Below, one piece after another: positions 7,682 to 15,331 of a DNA stretch of 64,000 nt. The notes beneath the pieces were generated by a model. That model saw only the letters and a program-made list of their open reading frames with translations, was not told the origin of the DNA and searched no databases. Numbering within the stretch: the first letter of the stretch is position 1; each line of letters opens with the position of its first letter. The position numbers and the translations under genes were made by a program. The stretch covers positions 139,290 through 203,289 of the forward strand of contig CATWDJ010000001.1 of NCBI GenBank assembly GCA_958349535.1. Reading direction: 5' to 3'. Source of the stretch: Maccoyibacter sp900556645. GTDB taxonomy: Bacteria; Bacillota; Clostridia; Lachnospirales; Lachnospiraceae.

Positions 7682-8302
7682 ATGAAACAGGCGATTTTTG
7701 GAATCATGTGCGGCTTTATTGTGATTCTGGCAATAGTGGCAGTCATGACCGTAGAGGGGCGTTCCACAAGGGAAAATGAAGCAGACAATGCCTTATCTGC
7801 TGCGGTAGATGAAGTCATGGAAAATCTTCTGACCAAAAAAGATTATGAGATAGAAAACAATGAGGAATTTGTTGCCGATTTTTGTGAGGCTCTATTGGAA
7901 CAGATACAGGCAGGAAGTGATGAGGATTACGATAAGAACCTTTCCGTCAAGGTGGACGTAGCAGGCGTGGACTATGAAAAAGGTTTACTTTCCGTTCATG
8001 TAACGGAACAGTTCACACATCCCAACGGAAACATAGGAACTCTGGAATGTACCAGTACCGCAATCTTAGACCAGCGTGCCGAAAAGGAACGGTATACCGT
8101 AACCTACAATCTGCCGGACAGGCTGTATAAGCAGCTTGAAGTAGAAGAGGGAACAGACTTCTATCTGCCAAAAGCACCTTCGGACACATCCGATGGAGCA
8201 AAATTTCAGTACTGGATGGATACAGAAACCGGAGAGAAAGCCGTTTTCCCGGAAAAGATAACCGGAAATAAAACGTATACGGCAGTTTTTGAGATGCCTT
8301 AA
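7682..8302 (+). CDS. Membrane-anchored pilin-like protein with C-terminal InlB-type repeat
   Basis: 206 residues with an AAAGGAGGAAG site. An N-terminal hydrophobic segment (about 4-24, IFGIMCGFIVILAIVAVM) is followed by an acidic extracytoplasmic region. The C-terminus (about 138-205) looks like a Listeria-Bacteroides (InlB B-type) repeat: YTVTYNLPD at its start, a central FQYWMDTETGEK, and a final YTAVFE strand. The same repeat type occurs in the large protease 468 bases downstream, which supports a shared cell-surface role. It could be another minor pilin or a surface adhesin. Confidence 0.75.
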   Translation: MKQAIFGIMCGFIVILAIVAVMTVEGRSTRENEADNALSAAVDEVMENLLTKKDYEIENNEEFVADFCEALLEQIQAGSDEDYDKNLSVKVDVAGVDYEKGLLSVHVTEQFTHPNGNIGTLECTSTAILDQRAEKERYTVTYNLPDRLYKQLEVEEGTDFYLPKAPSDTSDGAKFQYWMDTETGEKAVFPEKITGNKTYTAVFEMP

Positions 8303-8303
8303 A

Positions 8304-8432
8304 GAAAGGAGTCTTTTTCCATATCAGGATACGATAGAGAAACTGGCAAATCAGTTCAAGTTAAAAAAAACACTTACGAATAAGCAGATCATTCGTATTA
8401 TGGAAGAACCAAAATCCAAGGAGACTACATAA
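8304..8432 (+). pseudogene. Short open remnant between surface-protein genes
   Basis: One frame reads as plausible helical protein (YQDTIEKLANQF, TNKQIIRIMEEP) and ends at a TAA at 8430-8432, but it has no start codon with a ribosome site. It may be the tail of a deleted gene or a chance frame. The family is not recognised. Confidence 0.3.
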
Positions 8433-8467
8433 AGTCTTTAGCATATTGTGAAAGAGAGGAAATTATT

Positions 8468-8755
8468 ATGAACGAAAAAGACACTATTAAAATTAGAAAC
8501 ATTTACAACAAGTACAGATGGAAAGCGGTTTTTCCTTATGTCCTGTTTGTATTATGCTGTTTTTTAGGATTTGCACATTCCATTTTTCAGGTATATAAAT
8601 TTGTACCATCGGAGTACATTGTTTTGTCCTTTTGGTTTATTTTCGTACCAATGCTTTTAGGGGTTAAGATTCTGTCTGATACGTGGGATATGATTAAAAT
8701 TATCAAAGATGGCAAAACAGAAACGGAACAAAAAGTACCGGAAGAAGAATCATAA
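8468..8755 (+). CDS. Small two-helix membrane protein of unknown function
   Basis: 95 residues with a GAGAGGAAA site. Two hydrophobic segments (about residues 20-42 and 48-68) are joined by a short loop, followed by a charged cytoplasmic-type tail (IIKDGKTETEQK). It lies 14 bases before the large protease gene, so co-expression is likely. No known domain is recognised. It could be a helper or membrane partner of the secreted protease or of the pilus-like assembly. Confidence 0.7.
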   Translation: MNEKDTIKIRNIYNKYRWKAVFPYVLFVLCCFLGFAHSIFQVYKFVPSEYIVLSFWFIFVPMLLGVKILSDTWDMIKIIKDGKTETEQKVPEEES

Positions 8756-8769
8756 GAAGGAGGTTTCAC

Positions 8770-11700
8770 ATGAAGCAGAAAAAGAAGGGATTGAAAAAAC
8801 GGATACTGGCACTTTCTTTAGCAGGAATCCTGTGTTTTGGAAGTGTTCCCCAGAACGTGTATGCAAGCGAGGATTCAAGCGGGAATGTACAGGAAACCAC
8901 ACAGTCAGACCAAACACCGGAAAAGACAGCAGATGAACTGTTGCAACAGGAAGAGAACGTAGGAGAAGAAGCAAACGTTAGCGGAACAGCAGAAGATACC
9001 GTAACAGGAGAAACCGGAAATACGGAGCCGGAAATCGTATTTCCCGGTGCCGTGCGGTTAAAAGAAGCAGGTACACCACAGGACATGGTAGAAGAAGCAG
9101 GAACGACGGTTACGGAACATACCCGGTTAATCGTAGTCAGTGAAAGTGACCTTACGGAATGCTATGGGGCAACAGAATGTATCCGGGGTTATGGAAATCT
9201 GCATATTTTGACCTATGAGGATGTATTCACCTGTGAAAATGCCTACGCACAGTTTACGGCTGCCGGAATGAGCGTAGAGTATGATGAAACCGTGGAAGCC
9301 TATGAGGAAGAGGCAGAAGAAGCAAAAAGCATAGAAGAAACCTTAGAGGATACCAATAAGGAAACCAAGACAGAAGAACCGGGAAAAGATACCACAGAAA
9401 AGAAAGAAGAGAAACAGGAGATTGTAGTAGCGGTCATTGATACCGGAGCGGACAGTTCTTCTAATATTCTAAAAGGACGTATCAAAGATGACAGATATAT
9501 CCCGGATACCAACGGACACGGAACCTTAATGGCAGAAATCATTGCCTCCAATACCGGGGAAGAGGTCAGGATACTTCCGATACAGGCATTTGATGAAAAC
9601 GGAAAAGGAACCGTATCCACCACCTATCTTGCCATGATGGAAGCCATCGAAAAGAAAGCGGATATTATTAACCTGTCTGTTTCCGGCGAAGGAACATCTC
9701 CGATGCTGGCATCTGCCATCCGGCAGGCAAAAGAAGCCGGAATCCCGGTTATCGTATCCGCAGGAAACAACGGAGCAGATACCACAGACTATATGCCGGG
9801 AAATATTACCGAGGCACTTACCGTATCGGCGGTAACGGAGGACAAAGAATCTGCTGCTTATTCCAACCATGGAAAAGAAGTGGATTTTTGTGCGATTGGA
9901 ACAGTAACCAAGGACAACGGGACGGGGGACACCTCCGATGATGTAACCTATGAGGGAACCTCCGTATCTGCCGCCTATCTGACCGCCTATGCTGCCATGA
10001 TTCTGGAAGAGAACCCGCAGGCAGATGTGGAGGCGTGTCTGAAAGAATCCGCAGAGGATTTTGGTGAGACAGGCTGGGACAGCCTTTATGGGTACGGATA
10101 TATCAGCAGGGAGAACATCATCAGTAATATAGAAAAAGAAGAAAATGAGGAGAGCGAAGAAGAGAAAAAAGACGATACTGCAGACGTCATAACAAAAGAA
10201 GATGGAGAGCAGGAGTTAGCAGTCAGTGCGGATATCAAGAACAAGGATTTCTGGATATATGATGTCGGCAGTTCCGTAAATGTTATGATTGTTGGGGTTG
10301 AAGATAGTACAGGAAATTATAGAGGCAACTGGAACAACCTCGGATTAGGAAATATCTATTATGGATTGTATCCAAGAGCTGCAGGCGGCTACGACCTTCT
10401 GGTTACCATGAGCTGTGATGTGACCGACTATACACCATATCTGGACCTTACAACCTCAAAACCGGATTACCGTCCACTCAGATGGGGAGGACATGTTGAT
10501 GGCGGAACCGGAATGAGCGATAACTGGAGCGGTACACAGGTACATAACTGGAACGATGAATTTATACAGACAGACAGTGGTTATTATATGCGGCAATATA
10601 TAGGAGCAGGCTGGGCGGTTGATAGCATTACCTTACTTTGGGAGCCGGTAGGCTATCATATCAACCATGACATGAACGGAGCCACCTATGTAGACCAGAA
10701 TACCTTGAATTATCTAAACAGCATCGAATACCGACCAGACCAGTACTATGGTATTCCAAATGCCGACACCTTTGCCAATAAATATAACAGGGTTACTTAT
10801 GATGCCAATGGCGGAAGCTGTGGTTCTGTTTATACAGGAGAAAGTTATGATCACGGATATTCGGCATTCTTAGGATGGGATGATAATACGGTATTAAATA
10901 CAAACAATGGACTATTATATGACTGTTACGGGTATCAGTCCACAACGACGTTCAATGCTGCCTATTATGCAAATGCAAATCTGGATTTAATGGCAGCATA
11001 TGGATACGATAAGAAGACCCTATGGAACCATTACTGTAATCACGGCGTATATGAAGGGCGTTCCATCCGTTCCGGGCATGGAGCAAACAATCTAGACAGT
11101 AGTGACTTGTATAATCCGGGACAGGCATTCCGGAACCTGACGGACAATGGTAAATGGACTACTTTAACTGCCAGATGGAAAGACCCGGTCATCTATCTTC
11201 CAACGCCTACACGTGCAGGATATACCTTTACGGGATGGTATATTGGAGACACTTATATTGGAAAAGGATGGGATTTTTATCAAATCAACGGCACTAACAC
11301 GACCTTAACCGCTCACTGGACACCGAACACTTATTATATTAACTACGATTTGAATGGAGCAACTTCCATAGATGAAAACTATCTGAATAAGTTGAACAAA
11401 AATAAGTATACCTATGACACTTATTATAACTTCCCGGATGCCAATACCTTTGCCAATAAGTATAACCGGGTGAATTATGATGCGGCAGGAGGAACCTGTA
11501 CTTCAGGCAACACAGGAGAAAGTTATGATGAAGGGTATTCGGCTTTCTTAGGATGGGATAGTAACATCATAGGCTATGATTCTAATTGGAATCCGATATA
11601 TGGAACATTATCACAGCATGGTTTCAATGATGCGTATTATGCAAATATCTATCCAGATGTAATGGAAGCATTCGGATATGATAAATTAGCACTGTGGAAT

Positions 11701-12834
11701 CATTATTATTATTGGGGTAAAAACGCAGGATATTCCACCAGTTCTGGACATAATTTAGATAATCTTACATCCATGGATTTGTACCAACCCGGAAAAGCAT
11801 TCATAAACATGAATGTAGCAGCGAATGGAAAAACCACATTGACCGCCAGATGGAAAGACCCGGTGGTAAAACTTCCAACACCGACCCGTGAAGGTTACAC
11901 TTTCTTTGGGTGGTATAAGGAAGATGAAACTTATGTAGGAAAAGGTGGAGATTCCTACACACTTTCCGGCACCGATACTTTACATGCCAAATGGAAAGAA
12001 AATGAATACACCTTGGTATTTGACGGAAATGGAGCAGATATCGGTTCCATGGAGAATGTCACGGTGCATTATACCGACACCTTAACGCTTCCTAAGAATC
12101 TTTATGAGAATACCACCATTCCATGCACCTATATGGGATGGATACATGATAAGGACGCTTTAAAAGCAGACTATGAAGATGAAGAAGAACTGGAAGTGAA
12201 AAAGATTATCAAGAAAGCCGGGAAGGAAACGGAGGACGGAGCAACGATTACCCTGTATGCATTCTGGGATATTGCACCGGAGATTGAAGCAAAGGACTGG
12301 TATATCGGAAAAGAAATGGCTGAGAACATGACCGAGGAACAGCTTTTGGAACGTGCAAAATCAACAGACCGGGAGGATGGAGATTTGGAACGTGGAAAAG
12401 AACTGGTCGTTGTGGATTTTGATAAGGAGGATTTCCTTCACTTAGGTCAGATTGGAAGCTGTACCGTAACCTTTCAGGCAACGGATAGTGCCGGAAATAT
12501 TACATACAAGGACATCAAAGTAGAGGTGTCTGAAGATGGATGGCTGGATATGCCGTACTATATCCGGTTTATCAGTGAGGAGTTCTACGGAAAGAAACCG
12601 GAAAGCGGAGGATGTGTGGATGGTTCTGTCTGGAACGAGATTCCGGAATACAAACAGGAATTAACGGATGCCTTTGCCAGAATCAAGAATGATACCGGAG
12701 TCATTACCTATGTGTTTAAGCGGGATGACATCAAGGCAAGCCATGACTTTACCGAAGCACACGGCTTTGGAGAGTATGAGGAGGATGGAGCCTTAAACCT
12801 GTGGCTGGATGCATTTGCACACTGTAGGCAGTAG
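8770..12834 (+). CDS. Secreted subtilisin-like (S8) protease with InlB-type repeats
   Basis: 1354 residues. A basic N-terminus plus hydrophobic core ending near VYAS (1-32) forms a signal peptide; an acidic region to about 210 may be a propeptide. The peptidase domain (about 215-455) has Asp-224 (AVIDTG), His-250 (NGHGT), oxyanion Asn-333 (SAGNNG) and Ser-398 (GTSVS), so it looks active. After an acidic linker there are two long paralogous blocks (about 628-853 and 855-1078). Each has Listeria-Bacteroides-type halves (TARWKDPV, PTPTR.GYTF.GWY) interrupted by a YY-x-PD/HYxxxG-type segment. A third repeat follows, then a DREDG Ig-like domain. No LPxTG sorting signal is seen, so it may be released or bound non-covalently. 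It follows the pilin-like genes in the same direction. Confidence 0.93.
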   Translation: MKQKKKGLKKRILALSLAGILCFGSVPQNVYASEDSSGNVQETTQSDQTPEKTADELLQQEENVGEEANVSGTAEDTVTGETGNTEPEIVFPGAVRLKEAGTPQDMVEEAGTTVTEHTRLIVVSESDLTECYGATECIRGYGNLHILTYEDVFTCENAYAQFTAAGMSVEYDETVEAYEEEAEEAKSIEETLEDTNKETKTEEPGKDTTEKKEEKQEIVVAVIDTGADSSSNILKGRIKDDRYIPDTNGHGTLMAEIIASNTGEEVRILPIQAFDENGKGTVSTTYLAMMEAIEKKADIINLSVSGEGTSPMLASAIRQAKEAGIPVIVSAGNNGADTTDYMPGNITEALTVSAVTEDKESAAYSNHGKEVDFCAIGTVTKDNGTGDTSDDVTYEGTSVSAAYLTAYAAMILEENPQADVEACLKESAEDFGETGWDSLYGYGYISRENIISNIEKEENEESEEEKKDDTADVITKEDGEQELAVSADIKNKDFWIYDVGSSVNVMIVGVEDSTGNYRGNWNNLGLGNIYYGLYPRAAGGYDLLVTMSCDVTDYTPYLDLTTSKPDYRPLRWGGHVDGGTGMSDNWSGTQVHNWNDEFIQTDSGYYMRQYIGAGWAVDSITLLWEPVGYHINHDMNGATYVDQNTLNYLNSIEYRPDQYYGIPNADTFANKYNRVTYDANGGSCGSVYTGESYDHGYSAFLGWDDNTVLNTNNGLLYDCYGYQSTTTFNAAYYANANLDLMAAYGYDKKTLWNHYCNHGVYEGRSIRSGHGANNLDSSDLYNPGQAFRNLTDNGKWTTLTARWKDPVIYLPTPTRAGYTFTGWYIGDTYIGKGWDFYQINGTNTTLTAHWTPNTYYINYDLNGATSIDENYLNKLNKNKYTYDTYYNFPDANTFANKYNRVNYDAAGGTCTSGNTGESYDEGYSAFLGWDSNIIGYDSNWNPIYGTLSQHGFNDAYYANIYPDVMEAFGYDKLALWNHYYYWGKNAGYSTSSGHNLDNLTSMDLYQPGKAFINMNVAANGKTTLTARWKDPVVKLPTPTREGYTFFGWYKEDETYVGKGGDSYTLSGTDTLHAKWKENEYTLVFDGNGADIGSMENVTVHYTDTLTLPKNLYENTTIPCTYMGWIHDKDALKADYEDEEELEVKKIIKKAGKETEDGATITLYAFWDIAPEIEAKDWYIGKEMAENMTEEQLLERAKSTDREDGDLERGKELVVVDFDKEDFLHLGQIGSCTVTFQATDSAGNITYKDIKVEVSEDGWLDMPYYIRFISEEFYGKKPESGGCVDGSVWNEIPEYKQELTDAFARIKNDTGVITYVFKRDDIKASHDFTEAHGFGEYEEDGALNLWLDAFAHCRQ

Positions 12835-12842
12835 CATAGGAA

Positions 12843-12876
12843 TGCCGTAGTAAAGTGCAGCACACTTGCTACGGCA
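12843..12876 (+). terminator. Strong hairpin after the protease gene
   Basis: TGCCGTAG (12843-12850) and CTACGGCA (12869-12876) form a perfect stem that can be extended inward. There is no run of T after it, so it may stabilise the mRNA end or end transcription inefficiently. Confidence 0.45.
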
Positions 12877-12904
12877 GAAATATCCTGTTTCATTCTGTCA
12901 TTTA

Positions 12905-12933
12905 TTGACAAAAAATACCATCCTCCATATAAT
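12905..12933 (+). promoter_or_regulatory. Perfect consensus promoter of candidate type I toxin mRNA
   Basis: TTGACA at 12905-12910, a 17-base spacer, and TATAAT at 12928-12933. Transcription would start near 12940, at the first base of the left arm of the inverted repeat that begins at 12941. Confidence 0.75.
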
Positions 12934-13019
12934 AAAAGATGGCATTACCTAAGACGGCAGGCGGTTTGCCTTTCCACTGAGCCATGCTCAGACCTCAACG
13001 TAAAGGAGGGATGTTTTCA

Positions 13020-13175
13020 ATGAGAGAACATACAGAAAGGCGAAAGATGTTACATACAATCCTTTGGATTGCTGAAATATCAGTCAGAGCAGTTGCTGCA
13101 TTTACAGGACTTGCAAAGCTGATATTTGAGATAAAAAGTAGACATCAAAAAAGCAACCGCTCCGACCAAAGTTAA
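13020..13175 (+). CDS. Candidate type I toxin: 51-residue hydrophobic peptide
   Basis: Start ATG at 13020, spaced from TAAAGGAGGG (13001-13010); an ATG at 13011 is too close to that site. The peptide has a basic N-terminus (REHTERRKM), a single hydrophobic helix (about residues 10-38, containing ILWIAEISVRAVAAF) and a polar basic tail. This matches the layout of Fst/holin-like type I toxins, although the sequence is not one I recognise. Its last ten codons lie in the 5' stem of the terminator and the stop codon in the loop. A consensus promoter, a long-range inverted repeat and a convergent antisense promoter surround it. Confidence 0.6.
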   Translation: MREHTERRKMLHTILWIAEISVRAVAAFTGLAKLIFEIKSRHQKSNRSDQS

Positions 13176-13189
13176 GTTGCTTTTTTGAT
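13144..13189. terminator. Bidirectional intrinsic terminator shared by toxin mRNA and antisense RNA
   Basis: ATCAAAAAAGCAAC (13144-13157) is the exact reverse complement of GTTGCTTTTTTGAT (13176-13189), giving a 14-base stem with a T-run on both strands. It could end transcription from 12940 rightward and from about 13239 leftward. Confidence 0.8.
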
Positions 13190-13239
13190 AAGTAACTATT
13201 AACGAAGGCAAACCGTCTTACCGGGTAATGCCTTTTCTT
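13144..13239 (-). ncRNA. Candidate antisense antitoxin RNA (about 95 nt)
   Basis: Predicted from the minus-strand promoter at 13246-13274 and the bidirectional terminator. It would overlap the 3' end of the toxin mRNA over the terminator stem-loop, including the last codons and stop. Similar convergent layouts are known for the Fst (par) type I systems. The existence of the RNA is inferred from the signals only. Confidence 0.5.
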
Positions 13240-13245
13240 GTAAAG

Positions 13246-13274
13246 AATATAACATATCTTTCACCTATTTTCAA
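13246..13274 (-). promoter_or_regulatory. Convergent minus-strand promoter of candidate antitoxin RNA
   Basis: On the minus strand, TTGAAA (13274-13269), a 17-base spacer and TATATT (13251-13246). The predicted start is near 13239, a few bases before the right inverted-repeat arm. Confidence 0.55.
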
Positions 13275-13280
13275 GTCCTG

Positions 13281-13370
13281 CTAAAAATCCATTTCTGTCG
13301 GCACGACGATAATCTGGAATTTCTTATGATCCTTTGTCTCAATGAATATCTGCTGCCCGGTAAGATGATC
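13281..13370 (-). pseudogene. C-terminal gene fragment facing the XRE remnant
   Basis: The minus strand reads YLDHLTGQQIFIETKDHKKF and on to PTEMDF and a TAG at 13283-13281. It has the composition of real protein but no start. It stops making sense where the plus-strand XRE remnant begins, so two truncated genes appear to be joined near 13370. The family is not recognised. Confidence 0.4.
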
Positions 13371-13596
13371 CAGATACTGGGAAAATAATGTAAGTAAACC
13401 GGATTTGGACACGCTTTCTCATTTATGTCGCATATTAAACGTTCAAGCTGCTTATTTTCTTGAAACAAAAAATCAAGAAGACTTGTCTCTAACTGAATAT
13501 AATATGATAAAAAAATACCGTGACCTTGAAGAATCTGGAAAAGAAATCGTAGATTATATATTGGAAAAAGAATGGGAAAGAGGAAAGAAATCCTAA
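13369..13596 (+). pseudogene. 5'-truncated XRE-family regulator
   Basis: The frame reads SRYWENNVSKPDLDTL, the classic end of an XRE helix-turn-helix, then a C-terminal region matching the intact regulator at 13892. Both share MIKKYRDL, a Gly-Lys-Glu and LEKEWER. A TGA at 13366 lies just upstream and the first DNA-binding helices are missing. A TTG at 13405 could start a 63-residue piece, but there is no ribosome site. Probably a non-functional remnant, or a C-terminal domain that might interfere with the intact paralogue. Confidence 0.7.
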
Positions 13597-13628
13597 ATAA
13601 CATTTAACAAAGCGAGGAATGATACATT

Positions 13629-13826
13629 ATGTTTTCATACAAACCATTATTAAAAATGTTAGTTGAGAAAGAAATGACAAAAACTGATCTTCGCAAAGCA
13701 ACCGGAATGAGTATAAATACGCTTGCTAAAATAAGTAAAAATGAATACATTTCGATGGCTACATTAGATAGTATCTGTTCATATTTACATTGTAGAGTAG
13801 AAGATGTTATTGAATTTATTGAGTAA
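13629..13826 (+). CDS. Small XRE/Cro-type helix-turn-helix regulator
   Basis: 65 residues, the whole protein being one HTH of the YozG-like kind: MLVEKEMTKTDLRKATGMS, then INTLAKISKNEYISMATL, ending in a short helix CRVEDVIEFIE. AGCGAGGAAT provides the ribosome site. Such proteins bind operator DNA as dimers. It lies between a broken and an intact XRE gene, a combination common at the edges of integrated elements. The target is unknown. Confidence 0.88.
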   Translation: MFSYKPLLKMLVEKEMTKTDLRKATGMSINTLAKISKNEYISMATLDSICSYLHCRVEDVIEFIE

Positions 13827-13891
13827 TCACTGCTTGTCTGTGTCCAGTTGTAAGGTTGTAGTATTCTGGTATAAAGAAAGAAGGTGAATCT

Positions 13892-14239
13892 ATGACTGAA
13901 TATCTCGTAGACCAATTAAAAAAAGGACGTTTAAATAAAGGGTTAAAGCAAAGTGATGTAGCAAAAAAAATCGGCATAAAAAATACAACTTTGAGTAATT
14001 ACGAAAACAGTGTAACAGAGCCAAACATGGACACGTTTTTAGAATTATGCAAATTATATGAATTAGATTTTGTATCTCTGATGGAAGAAGCATATGGAAT
14101 CGAAATTTCGGGTAAAAATTTCCACATGAAGTCATCAGAAATAGAAATGATAAAAAAATACCGTGACCTTGACGACCACGGTAAAGAAATGGTGGGTTTT
14201 ACATTGGAAAAAGAGTGGGAGAGAACTAATAATAAATAA
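13892..14239 (+). CDS. XRE-family transcriptional regulator
   Basis: 115 residues. The N-terminal helix-turn-helix (about 6-62) reads LKKGRLNKGLKQSDVAKKIG, then TLSNYENSVTEPNMDTFLEL. The C-terminal helical region carries MIKKYRDLDDHGKEMV and EKEWER, shared with the truncated copy at 13369. It has an AGAAGGTGA site. A strong terminator follows. The C-terminal pattern is common in phage/ICE-type repressors of Clostridia; here no integrase or relaxase accompanies it, so its regulon may be the neighbouring island genes. Confidence 0.88.
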   Translation: MTEYLVDQLKKGRLNKGLKQSDVAKKIGIKNTTLSNYENSVTEPNMDTFLELCKLYELDFVSLMEEAYGIEISGKNFHMKSSEIEMIKKYRDLDDHGKEMVGFTLEKEWERTNNK

Positions 14240-14258
14240 TGGTGTTTATTAAGCCAAA

Positions 14259-14316
14259 ATCCCCATGAGGTTATTTTCGTTCTTACGAATTATTAACCTC
14301 ATGGGGATTGTTTTTT
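14259..14316. terminator. Intrinsic terminator between convergent genes
   Basis: ATCCCCATGAGGTTA (14260-14274) pairs with TAACCTCATGGGGAT (14294-14308), followed by GTTTTTT on the plus strand and by TTTTGG on the minus strand. It can serve the XRE gene (+) and the coiled-coil gene (-). Confidence 0.85.
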
Positions 14317-14403
14317 ATAAGATTGATGTTGACAAGAGACTCTTGCTATCAACCGGAATAGTACAAATATATATTATGTATTTCCTTTTTTGAATATATG
14401 GGA

Positions 14404-15297
14404 TTAAAGATATCCATTTGCTTTGCACCAATCCAGAGTTTGATTTACTGTCCAGCCATCAGGTGGTGCTACGCTTCCATTTCCGTACGGAACGGGTGAA
14501 CCTTGTGCATTTGCCTGAGCTTTAGCGGCAAGAGACTCTTGATATTCTTCATAAGAGTTATACCCGCTCGGATAAGAACGGTCTTCGGAAGAAGAAGTAC
14601 CGGAAGATGCATCTGCACTACCGGAACCGGAAGAACCGGAACCGCTGTTAGAGCCTCCATTGTTGTTCTTTGCAGTAGAAGTAGAAGAGGAGTTCTTCTT
14701 AGTTTCTGCCTCAGCTTTTTTAGCAGCTTCCTCTGCGGCGGCTTTTTCTGCATTGACCTTTTCCACGTAAGCGGCGTATGTACCGTTAATCTCATTGAAT
14801 TTGTTAAATGCCTCCTGGTACTTGCCATCTGCCTTTAAGGTATTTAATTCTTCCATCAGAGCGTTTACGGAAGCGGTAAACTCTTCGGTATAATAACCTT
14901 CCTCGGTTGGATAAGTAGTAGCAATACCTGCTACGGCATTATCCAGAGTAGCAGCAGAAGCGGTATACTTTTCCTCGATGGAAGTGCGAAGGGTATCAAA
15001 CTCTTTTTCGTCCTCTTTGGAGATACCGTCCAATTTTTTCTCATATCCATTTAAGGATTCCAAAAGGGTTGTCCGTTCCGCATCTTCTAAGATTGCATTT
15101 TCAATCTGGAATTTTGCGGTATCAAATTCCCCGGTCAGCTCCTCCAAGTGAGCCTTTGCTTCCTTCTCGGCTTTTTCCTTTTCCTTGGCAACCTGTGTAT
15201 TGTGATAGCTGACACCGCCAATGATGCCGCCGATTACGACTACTGCGGCTACGACCACGCCAACGACTGCTTTTTTGTTACTTAAAAATTTGTTCAT
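14404..15297 (-). CDS. Membrane-anchored coiled-coil surface protein, paralogue A
   Basis: 297 residues. An N-terminal hydrophobic helix (about 9-30) is followed by charged helical, coiled-coil-like sequence (about 35-200), then an Ser/Asn/Gly-rich linker (about 203-240) and a short C-terminal module ending PPDGWTVNQTLDWCKANGYL. The first ~200 residues are nearly identical to the gene at 17481, while the C-terminal modules differ except for a shared Pro-Asp-Gly-Trp-x-Val-Asn. The start has a GGGAGGA site and a promoter at 15376-15403. It is probably anchored in the membrane with the domain outside. The function is unknown; the conserved stalk with a variable tip suggests surface display. Confidence 0.82.
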   Translation of the reverse strand: MNKFLSNKKAVVGVVVAAVVVIGGIIGGVSYHNTQVAKEKEKAEKEAKAHLEELTGEFDTAKFQIENAILEDAERTTLLESLNGYEKKLDGISKEDEKEFDTLRTSIEEKYTASAATLDNAVAGIATTYPTEEGYYTEEFTASVNALMEELNTLKADGKYQEAFNKFNEINGTYAAYVEKVNAEKAAAEEAAKKAEAETKKNSSSTSTAKNNNGGSNSGSGSSGSGSADASSGTSSSEDRSYPSGYNSYEEYQESLAAKAQANAQGSPVPYGNGSVAPPDGWTVNQTLDWCKANGYL

Positions 15298-15331
15298 AAT
15301 AAATCCTCCCTATGATTATTTTATATGGATG

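Larger units (their letters stand above)
12941..13232. repeat. Inverted repeat framing the candidate toxin locus
   Basis: The left arm 12941-12970 and the reverse complement of 13207-13232 both read GGCATTACC, then AAGACGG, then GGTTTGCC; a CAGGCGG-type insertion sits in the left arm. Each arm lies just downstream of its own inward-facing promoter, so the two converging RNAs would begin with almost the same sequence. Confidence 0.75.

Noticed and set aside
3742..8302. An integrative conjugative element with a type IV secretion system
   Set aside because: No relaxase, coupling ATPase, integrase or origin of transfer is visible; the ATPase and platform fit a Tad-like pilus better.
13271..13603. 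A 110-residue minus-strand frame across the broken XRE gene
   Set aside because: It is a shadow of the XRE remnant and of the gene fragment; the meaningful frame is shifted.
14503..14838. Plus-strand frame inside the coiled-coil gene
   Set aside because: Composition and Cys/Arg runs are typical of a reverse-strand shadow.
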